This document shows, in pieces, positions 47,029 to 53,220 of a stretch of 53,220 nt of DNA (position 1 is the stretch's first letter; the number at the start of each line of letters is the position of its first letter). Origin of the DNA: JAYENY01 sp964563465 (GTDB lineage: Bacteria; Patescibacteriota; Minisyncoccia; Minisyncoccales; PEYH01); NCBI GenBank assembly GCA_964563465.1, contig CAZLVZ010000001.1, forward strand, positions 1 to 53,220, written 5' to 3'. The notes below the pieces were generated by a model. The model worked only from the letters and a program-made list of their open reading frames with translations, ran no database searches and was not told the origin of the DNA. The position numbers and the translations under genes are program-made.

Positions 47029-47356
47029 TTGAAGAGTCTTATGGCGGAGATTGAAGCTCTCGTCGCGAATGTTAAAGAGTTGATAGGAATGGTTGTCACA
47101 ATAAAGACAGAAGTTGACGAGGCAAGGAATAAAGTTNNNNNNNNNNNNNNNNNNNNNNNNNNNNNNNNNNNNNNNNNNNNNNNNNNNNNNNNNNNNNNNN
47201 NNNNNNNNNNNNNNNNNNNNNNNNNNNNNNNNNNNNGTTGTCACAATAAAGACAGAAGTTGACGAGGCAAGGAATAAAGTTCAGGAAGCAAGGGAACGGG
47301 TGGACGAAGCGAGAGAAGAACTTAAGACACTCCGAGCATCAGTACCTTCAGAGTAA
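47029..47356 (+). CDS. Heptad coiled-coil small protein, interrupted by a false gap
   Basis: After collapse of the gap (47092-47281) the frame codes for 60 residues. I start it at TTG 47029, 8 nt after a near-perfect AAGGAGGTGA Shine-Dalgarno that overlaps the SPFH stop. The GTG at 47020 lies inside that site. The product is one helix, MAEIEALVANVKELIGMV, then three clear heptads VDEARNK, VQEARER and VDEAREE, ending TLRASVPSE. It should form a dimeric or higher coiled coil, perhaps with the SPFH protein's helical tail. Confidence 0.72.
47092..47281. other. Artefactual scaffold gap with duplicated 45-bp ends
   Basis: One hundred N (47137-47236) lie between identical 45-bp segments (47092-47136 and 47237-47281). 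Removing 145 bp joins the two half frames of the coiled-coil gene in phase. Confidence 0.93.
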
Positions 47357-47372
47357 TCTAACAAAGGAACAA

Positions 47373-47411
47373 AGGAGGCCAAGCTTTACAACTGGCCTCC
47401 TCTTTTATTTG
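47373..47411 (+). terminator. Terminator of the SPFH/coiled-coil unit
   Basis: A perfect 9-bp stem AGGAGGCCA/TGGCCTCCT (47373-47381 with 47393-47401) is followed by CTTTTATTT. It also lies just beyond the end of the oppositely transcribed VirB6-like gene. Confidence 0.88.
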
Positions 47412-47425
47412 TCTTAGTCCTCTAT

Positions 47426-49896
47426 TTAATCTCTTTCTCCTCCGGGAGCTCTACTTTTCCCAGCTTTTCTTCCTCTTTCGGTCTCTCCCTCTCCTCCGGG
47501 AGCTCTTTCTTCTCGTTGTCTTCTTATATCTTCTGTTGCCTCTTCGGTTACATGAATTTCTCCGAGTTTAGTTTTGACTGTTCCGGTAGTTTCTTGAAGC
47601 TTTTTTTGCGCAGCTAACTTGGCAGAAGTAATAATTTTCTTTATTTCCTCGTTTGCAGATTCCTCTTCATGTTTATCCATTTCCCCTACCAAATTATTAA
47701 TTTCTTCTGGCGTTTTAGCTGCTCTTATTCCAGCTTCCCAATGTCTAGACTCAACTTGGAACCCTTCCATTTCTTTTATGGTATTCGCACCGGATAAAGG
47801 AGTATGGCCCATATTTGCAGCCCCTGTGCTGGCAAAATATCGAGGAACATTAGGATTTCTTGCTTTTCCCGTATCTTCATTTATCTCAAAGAACCACGAT
47901 GCCCCTTTTTCTTGCGCATTATTTTGAACTGAATCTATAAAACTTCTTCCTAAAGTTCTCCCAGCTTGTCCTAATTGTTGGGCGTCATAAAAATTAACAG
48001 CTATGTCCCCCATTTTTTCCTCTAAGTCATCAGTCATTTGTAATTTTTCAAAATCATCTTCTTTGCGGAGTCCAGCTAAAGTTTTGTCTTGATAGGATTT
48101 ATATCCCTTAGCTTTATCTTTTTCGCTTAAGCCGTTTTTATCGCCAGTTATCTTTTCAGCAATTTTGCCAAAATTCTGCATTACATCTTCTTTATGAACC
48201 ATAGCAATGCTTAATTCTTTTGTAGTTTTTTTGTCGCCAGTGAGTGTCGCTTCTTTGAATACATCAGTTAAATCGTTAGTGTGAATAGAGTTTTGTTTCA
48301 TTGCTTCTTTTATTTGTTTTCGTTCACTCATTGCTCGCATGATGCCGAGTTTCTGTTCTTTTGATGCAGTTTTTAGGTCAGTTGTATTAGCCCACATGTC
48401 TTGGTCTTTGGCCTTTTTATATGCTTCAGATGTTACCTTTCCACTTGCTGCAGAACCTTTTCCAAAGACCATTTTAGTTGGTTTAGTCGCTGTTTTTGTT
48501 GCTAATCCTACAACACTTGCTGCGCCACGCTTAGCCCATCTTCCAACTCCTGTTCCACTACTGTTGTCTTGTCCCCAATCGGGCTTATAACTTGCTAATT
48601 TATTAATAGCTTTTTGAACCTTAGGCCCCGCTACTTCTCGCGCCTTTCCTTGTCTCCAATTTTTAAATTTTTCTCTAGTTGCTTTGCCTTTTTTTGACAT
48701 TGGCCACTTGGCAAGACCAAGGATTTGTTTTGCGCCTGTAGGCGCAAACATAGTGGTGGCCATATATCCAGCAGCCAAAAAGACCAAAGGAATCAAATAT
48801 AGAAATACTATAGCCAATCCAGTATCTCCCATTTGGGTTTCTCCTGCGCTAGGTGATGTTATAAATTTTCCGTCCCCAATAATATCGACTATCCTTTGGG
48901 TTAAATAAAGAAAAAATGCCGCTCCGATACCAATAAAACACCACTGGATGAATTCTTTCCACCACATATCCCATATCTTTTTTGTTTTAGGAAGAATATA
49001 ACAAAAGAAAGCCAAAGGGGAAAGGATTACCAATATCCATAACATTATATATCTCATCAAAAACAGCATAGCCAAAACAAGAAGAACAAAGGAGGCGATG
49101 ATATTAAAAGTCAGAGTAACAAGAGAATGGAATATGGCAAAAGCCATTTTCTCATAGTTACCAGTTGCAGCCCCTTTTACGAAAGACCAGATTTGTCCTC
49201 CTATGCTGCTTTGAGGCGCTTCTATTCTATTTATCATTTCCCCCATTCCCCTAGACCCTGCTGATAAAAAGAAGTTCGTTAAAATATTTGAAGCATCAAT
49301 AATTAATCCGCATATTATTGGAGTAAAGTTTATCAGCAGAATAATAATAATTGCTTTTGGCAGAAGTTTTTTAATTTCATATCCTTTCACTCGTAGAATA
49401 GTAGCGATTCCGATGCCCACCATAATAAGGATAAAAAACATATTAACAAGATCCCGAGTTATGTGCCACCCCTCCTGGACTAAAGTATTCTGTGTGTATC
49501 CTCCTGCGTCGGTGATGAAATTAGGATCCGTTACCCAACCCAAGACCCCGTTTGCCATTCTTAGAAGATAATTAGTTACCCAAGTAAAAAACCAAAGCTT
49601 GGTTAGCATTTGGATAATCCAGACGACGGCGGCATCAGNNNNNNNNNNNNNNNNNNNNNNNNNNNNNNNNNNNNNNNNNNNNNNNNNNNNNNNNNNNNNN
49701 NNNNNNNNNNNNNNNNNNNNNNNNNNNNNNNNNNNNNNGTAAAAAACCAAAGCTTGGTTAGCATTTGGATAATCCAGACGACGGCGGCATCAGCACCCAT
49801 CATCCAAGCTCTTGCGCTAAAAGGAACAGTTATTCCAATAACAAAAATTAAAGCGAGTAGAGGGATAGATAATTTTTTGTATTTTAAGAGTGTCAT
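47426..49896 (-). CDS. VirB6/TrbL-like polytopic T4SS protein, split by a false gap
   Basis: Collapsing 49584-49793 gives one frame of 771 residues. A signal-like helix (LSIPLLALIFVIGITVPFSARA) is followed by about seven membrane helices to residue 350 (LVNMFFILIMVGIGIATIL, AIIIILLINFTPIICGLII, LTFNIIASFVLLVLAMLFLMRYIMLWILVILSPLAFFCYIL). The last 420 residues are a charged soluble tail (many Lys, Glu, Gln; ERAPGGEGETERG at the end). The layout matches the inner-membrane channel protein VirB6/TrbL of CPR T4SS. It starts 4 bp inside the upstream pilin-domain gene (ATGA). Confidence 0.85.
49584..49793. other. Artefactual scaffold gap with duplicated 55-bp ends
   Basis: One hundred N (49639-49738) lie between identical 55-bp copies (49584-49638 and 49739-49793). 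Removing 155 bp restores a single VirB6-like frame. Confidence 0.95.
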
Positions 49897-50603
49897 GGTA
49901 TATCTATGCCAAGAATTAAATAAATGAGTTCAAGGATTCCTTTGCTTATAACCATTATAGCAAAACCAATGATTGCGTAAACAATAATATGTTTTCCTTT
50001 GCCAATTTTTTCCGGATTGCCGGTGGCTGTCATAATAGTGAATCCTCCTATCATTATTAGTAGAACTAAGAGGGAGCCGATTATCCAAGAGATGACGCCA
50101 ACAATTTTTTGAATTATTTCTGCCGTGGAAGTTGCTACGAGAGCTGGTTGAACGCTGGTAGCAAAAGACGAAGTGGCCTTTTCAGCGATAGTGATTGTTT
50201 TCCCTGGCCCCGGAACATTAGAATGAGCGTCCACAAAACCGCTTGTTGTTAAATTATACTCTTGAGGATTATCATAAACATGAATAAAGGTAAAATCACA
50301 ATCAATATAATCATAAGGAGTGTCTGGACCCGCTACACACTTGCCCAAAACCAAGCTCGTTCCATCGCCAAAGATTACTTTTGGAATGACCACAGTTTCG
50401 CCAGTTGATTTTTTATATATCCTTGCCGTCACTTCTCCAGAAATAATTTGTCCAACCTCAGCAGAGGTTCTATCCATGTGAAGAAAAAGTTCAGTGCCAA
50501 ACGCAGCATTACTATTGGACGGTGCAAGAAACAAAAATACCGTGAGCAACACGAACGAGACAGGAAGAATAAATCCTATTGTTCTTAGTTTATCTTTATT
50601 CAT
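49893..50603 (-). CDS. T4SS pilin-domain protein with N-terminal exported beta domain
   Basis: The 236-residue protein reverses the order of the other two pilin fusions. A signal peptide (FILPVSFVLLTVFLFLAPSNSNA) leads to an Ig/PKD-like domain of about 110 residues (VGQIISGEVTARIYKKSTGET, CDFTFIHVYDNPQEYNLT). The T4SS-pilin helices come last (IIQKIVGVISWIIGSLLVLLIMIGGFTIMTATGNPEKIGKGKHII, VYAIIGFAIMVISKGILELIYLI). The GNPEKI segment is the diagnostic link between the helices. It heads the T4SS operon, directly after rsmA on the same strand. Confidence 0.85.
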   Translation of the reverse strand: MNKDKLRTIGFILPVSFVLLTVFLFLAPSNSNAAFGTELFLHMDRTSAEVGQIISGEVTARIYKKSTGETVVIPKVIFGDGTSLVLGKCVAGPDTPYDYIDCDFTFIHVYDNPQEYNLTTSGFVDAHSNVPGPGKTITIAEKATSSFATSVQPALVATSTAEIIQKIVGVISWIIGSLLVLLIMIGGFTIMTATGNPEKIGKGKHIIVYAIIGFAIMVISKGILELIYLILGIDIP

Positions 50604-50629
50604 CTTTAATTTTCTTATTTTATCATATT

Positions 50630-51448
50630 CTATTTAAAAAAACTATTAGATAGTCGGATCCAGCCATCCATATCTATTTCGGCTCCTCTTTTTTTTGGGA
50701 TAATTTCACACTTTAAAAGTTTTTCTTGTGTCTTCTCTCTCTCTATGCCGAATTGTTGAGAAAGATTATTAAGAATGGTTTTTCTGGGGTGGGCAAAGCC
50801 GGCTTTTAGAATTTTGAAAAATAAATCTTCATTAATATTAGGAACATTTTTTTGGATATCTGTTATTCTTATAACAGCCCCATCAACTTTTGGCATTGGC
50901 CAGAAAGATTCTTTGGGAACGAAGAATAAAATTTTTGATTTAGCATAAAGTTCAATTGCGATTTTAGGAATAGATGATTTTTGAGAGCAAATTTTTTGAG
51001 CCACTTCTTTTTGGAGCATCAAAATCATTTCTTGCGGAGGATTTTTCCCCTCAATAAATTTTCTGATTATCGGTAGGGATATGTTATAAGGCAGGTTTGC
51101 TACTATTTTGTAGGGCTTAATTATTGGCAAATCATTGACAATCATTATATCTCCTTCTATTATTTCTAAGTTTTTAAATTCAGCCAAGCTCATCTTTAAT
51201 AATTTAGCAAGCTGTTTGTCCTTTTCTACAGCAACAACTTTTTTTACTATTTTTAAGAGTTTTTGAGTTAATGCGCCTATGCCAGGTCCGATTTCTAAGA
51301 CAACGTCATTTTTTGTTAATTGACTATTTTGAATAATTTTATCAAGGATATCTTCATTAACTAAAAAATTCTGTCCCATTTTTTTTGATGGTCTTAGGTG
51401 GTATTTTTTTAACAATTCTCTAATTGTTTTTTCAGAATTTAAATTCAT
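50630..51448 (-). CDS. rsmA: 16S rRNA dimethyladenosine transferase
   Basis: It starts best at 51448 (MNLNSEKTIRELLKKYHLRPSKKMGQNFL, 272 residues); the upstream ATG at 51505 adds 19 atypical residues. The SAM-binding motifs are VLEIGPGIGALTQKLL and VAVEKD. The catalytic NLPY is in KIVANLPYNIS. The C-terminal domain (FWPMPKVDGAVIRI, GFAHPRKTILNNL) is the RsmA/KsgA signature. It dimethylates two adjacent adenines near the 3' end of 16S rRNA, a late ribosome-assembly checkpoint. Confidence 0.96.
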   Translation of the reverse strand: MNLNSEKTIRELLKKYHLRPSKKMGQNFLVNEDILDKIIQNSQLTKNDVVLEIGPGIGALTQKLLKIVKKVVAVEKDKQLAKLLKMSLAEFKNLEIIEGDIMIVNDLPIIKPYKIVANLPYNISLPIIRKFIEGKNPPQEMILMLQKEVAQKICSQKSSIPKIAIELYAKSKILFFVPKESFWPMPKVDGAVIRITDIQKNVPNINEDLFFKILKAGFAHPRKTILNNLSQQFGIEREKTQEKLLKCEIIPKKRGAEIDMDGWIRLSNSFFK

Positions 51449-51528
51449 AGTTTGTGGATAAAATACTTGACTTTGATTAGGATTTGGGATTAAATGATAG
51501 AACATCTCGAAAATAAATATTAGGCAGT

Positions 51529-52617
51529 TTGGCGAATAATTGGATTAAAAATTTGATTATTTGCCTAAAACTTATTCCTATTAATAGAAACAATTCAAAG
51601 CATCGTTCTCGGCTTAAAAATTATATTAAGCCGTGTTTTTGCCTGTTTGCTTTTTTAATAATAGTTTTCGGAATCAGTATTCATAAAACTAATTTAAGTG
51701 AAGTTAAAAATATTTTTTTAGAGAAAGAGATTAGAGTTCAGAACTCTTGTTCTGTATTAGGACAAGGAGAAGAAAAGAAAGAATATCCAGACATGTTTTC
51801 TATCCAAGATAATAGCTTGCTTGCCCTTTCCGCTTCCTCGGCTATTAGTTTTAGGGTTTTAGGAGCTGTCGGCGGAGGTGGAGAGTTGAGTCACGACGAG
51901 ACAGGAATTGAAGAATATATTGTTCAAAAAGGAGACACTATCAGTAGCATTGCCGAACACTTTAATATTAGCGTAAATACTATTCTTTGGGCAAATAGTT
52001 TAACCAGTAAATCAGTTATTAGCTTAGGGAAAAAATTAGTAATTCTACCAACAACAGGAGCAATGCATATAGTGGGGACAGGAGATACCGTGAGTGAAAT
52101 AGCTGAAGATTATAAGGTAAAGAAAGACCAAATTATTACCTTTAATGATTTGGGCGAAAGTGGAGAGATATTTGCTGGAGACATTTTAATTGTTCCAGAC
52201 GGACAAAAGCCCGCTAAAAGAAAAACATATCCTTCTTACACAACCGCAGTTCCAAATTCTTATTTTATTTGCCCCGTTCCTTCTCCTTGGGTGATTACTC
52301 AAGGTCTTCACTGGTATAATGCAATTGATTTCTCTACTGGCAAATGTGGCTCTCCAGTTTATGCAGCTGCTGGCGGGGAGATTCAAAGGACTGGCACAGA
52401 CACTCGAGCTGGAAGATATGTAAGAATTATTCATCCAAATGGAGTGGTCACTTTTTATGGACATCTTTCCAAAATTGCCGTTTCGCCTGGACAGAAAGTT
52501 TCTCAAGGCAAAATTGTTGGTTACATCGGATACTCTGGGCACACTATTCCCGCTGGACCAGGCGGATGCCACCTTCATTTTGATGTTCGTGGAGCAACAA
52601 ATCCTTTTGCTAAGTAG
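51529..52617 (+). CDS. LysM-containing M23-family cell-wall peptidase
   Basis: Translated from TTG 51529 (MANNWIKNLI), 362 residues; a later start cannot be excluded. A membrane anchor (PCFCLFAFLIIVFGISI) is followed by two LysM domains (YIVQKGDTISSIAEHFNISVNTILWANSL about 135-180, MHIVGTGDTVSEIAEDYKV about 185-228). The M23 domain has HWYNAIDFS, YGHLSKIAVSPGQKVSQGKIVGYIGYSG and the metal motif HLH in GGCHLHFDV. It should cut peptidoglycan cross-links during growth or division. It is divergent from rsmA. Confidence 0.93.
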   Translation: MANNWIKNLIICLKLIPINRNNSKHRSRLKNYIKPCFCLFAFLIIVFGISIHKTNLSEVKNIFLEKEIRVQNSCSVLGQGEEKKEYPDMFSIQDNSLLALSASSAISFRVLGAVGGGGELSHDETGIEEYIVQKGDTISSIAEHFNISVNTILWANSLTSKSVISLGKKLVILPTTGAMHIVGTGDTVSEIAEDYKVKKDQIITFNDLGESGEIFAGDILIVPDGQKPAKRKTYPSYTTAVPNSYFICPVPSPWVITQGLHWYNAIDFSTGKCGSPVYAAAGGEIQRTGTDTRAGRYVRIIHPNGVVTFYGHLSKIAVSPGQKVSQGKIVGYIGYSGHTIPAGPGGCHLHFDVRGATNPFAK

Positions 52618-52641
52618 TACAATCGTTAGAACAAATAGAGC

Positions 52642-53220
52642 TTATTTTTGTTTAAGGCGATACATCAAAGCCTCTTTGACATGATCAATAAGCACATCAT
52701 TTGATTGTTCTAAGTCCGCAATAGTTCTTGCAATTTTTAAGACACGATGATATCCTCTGGCAGATAGATCGCCAGAATCAACACAACTTTTCAAAAGATT
52801 TTTTGCTGCTACATCAACTTGGCAGTATTTTTTTATTTGAGGCGCCTGCATTTCGCTATTTGTCAGAATACTTTCATTATTATCCAGAAATCTTTGTTTT
52901 TGTATCTTGCGAGCAGATATTACTTGTTGTCGCTTTTTGTCGGTTTCCCCTTTTTCAATAGTAGATGTCAATTTTTCAAATTCTACACGAGGGAGCTCAA
53001 CCGTTAAATCTATTCTATCAATAATTGGTCCAGATAATTTTCTTTTGTATTTAGCAATTTGGGAAGAAGTACATGTGCATTTGCGTAAAGGATCATTGAG
53101 GTGACCACAAGGACAAGGATTCGCAGCTGCGATTAGAGTAAATTGACACGGGAAAGTTGAGCGTTGGTTGGCTCTCATAACCGTTATAATTCCGTCCTCT
53201 AATGGTTGTCTCAACGCTTC
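52642..53220 (-). CDS. ComM/YifB-like magnesium-chelatase-type AAA+ protein (5' end cut by window edge)
   Basis: The frame is open to the right edge, so the true start lies outside. The visible part begins EALRQPLEDGIITVMRA, the conserved ComM segment after Walker B. It continues with FTLIAAANPCPCGHLNDPLRKCTCT, whose Cys cluster is typical, and LSGPIIDRIDLTVELPRV (sensor/Arg finger), then the C-terminal lid with LSARGYHRVLKIARTIADL. In transformable bacteria ComM is a helicase that promotes integration of taken-up DNA. That would fit the pilus motor gene elsewhere in the window, although competence is only inferred. Confidence 0.92.
   Translation of the reverse strand, partial: EALRQPLEDGIITVMRANQRSTFPCQFTLIAAANPCPCGHLNDPLRKCTCTSSQIAKYKRKLSGPIIDRIDLTVELPRVEFEKLTSTIEKGETDKKRQQVISARKIQKQRFLDNNESILTNSEMQAPQIKKYCQVDVAAKNLLKSCVDSGDLSARGYHRVLKIARTIADLEQSNDVLIDHVKEALMYRLKQK

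Noticed and set aside
1..53220. Prophage, insertion sequence or CRISPR array
   Set aside because: No transposase, integrase, phage structural gene, cas gene or regularly spaced repeat array was found on either strand.

Overview
The window is an AT-rich bacterial scaffold of Patescibacteria/CPR character, most like a Parcubacteria-type genome. This assignment is an inference from gene content. Supporting signs are short genes packed with 1-20 bp overlaps, short versions of standard proteins (a Mur ligase without its N-terminal domain, a PilB-like ATPase without an N-terminal extension), an Elp3-type radical SAM/GNAT enzyme, several exported coiled-coil or Ig-like surface proteins, and T4SS pilin-domain fusions of a kind seen in CPR genomes. 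TGA is used as a stop, so this is not an SR1/Gracilibacteria code. No stretch above about 300 bp lacks a gene; the longest gap is the probable origin (34053-34344).

Layout. 1-9.7 kb (minus strand): a truncated repeat-containing surface protein, PolX, a HicBA toxin-antitoxin cassette between near-identical terminator repeats, a tandem HD-domain protein, GreA, an amino acid permease, an EF-Tu domain-2-like protein, an HTH-Fic protein with a palindromic operator in its promoter, methylglyoxal synthase, tRNA-Arg(CCG) and a methyltransferase. 9.7-24.9 kb: Elp3, slipin, a hexulose-phosphate-synthase-like protein, a histidine kinase paired with a calcium-repeat surface protein, an operon joining an AbiEii-type pair to ruvA and a Mur ligase, rpsT/holA, a kinase with two lone receiver proteins, the 5'-3' exonuclease and TsaE. 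24.9-32.8 kb (plus strand): a degenerate DHH protein, a PilB/GspE ATPase, ruvB, a lamin-tail-domain protein, yebC-ruvC, a tiny acidic repeat protein and a class A PBP. Opposite the gspE-ruvB junction lies an apparent structured RNA of about 110 nt with a perfect sigma-70 consensus promoter.

32.9-37.6 kb is the replication-origin neighbourhood: dnaN and dnaA on the minus strand around a likely oriC, and rpmH-rnpA-yidC-jag on the plus strand. 37.7-50.6 kb is a minimal type IV secretion cluster (minus strand): three proteins carrying a VirB2/TrbC-like pilin domain, two with large exported C-terminal regions and one with an N-terminal ectodomain; a VirB6/TrbL-like channel; PrgI; and VirB4 split into two genes. 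An oppositely oriented two-gene unit (SPFH protein plus a 60-residue heptad coiled coil) sits inside it with its own promoter, strong Shine-Dalgarno sites and terminator. rsmA, a LysM-M23 peptidase and a truncated ComM-like ATPase close the window.

The three runs of 100 N are artefactual gaps: each is flanked by exact 45-55 bp duplicated contig ends, and collapsing them restores single open frames for three genes. Recurring themes are leaderless or nearly leaderless transcripts with good -35/-10 boxes (hicB, fic, rpmH, perhaps rpsT) beside genes with strong Shine-Dalgarno sites, and small regulatory modules placed within housekeeping operons.
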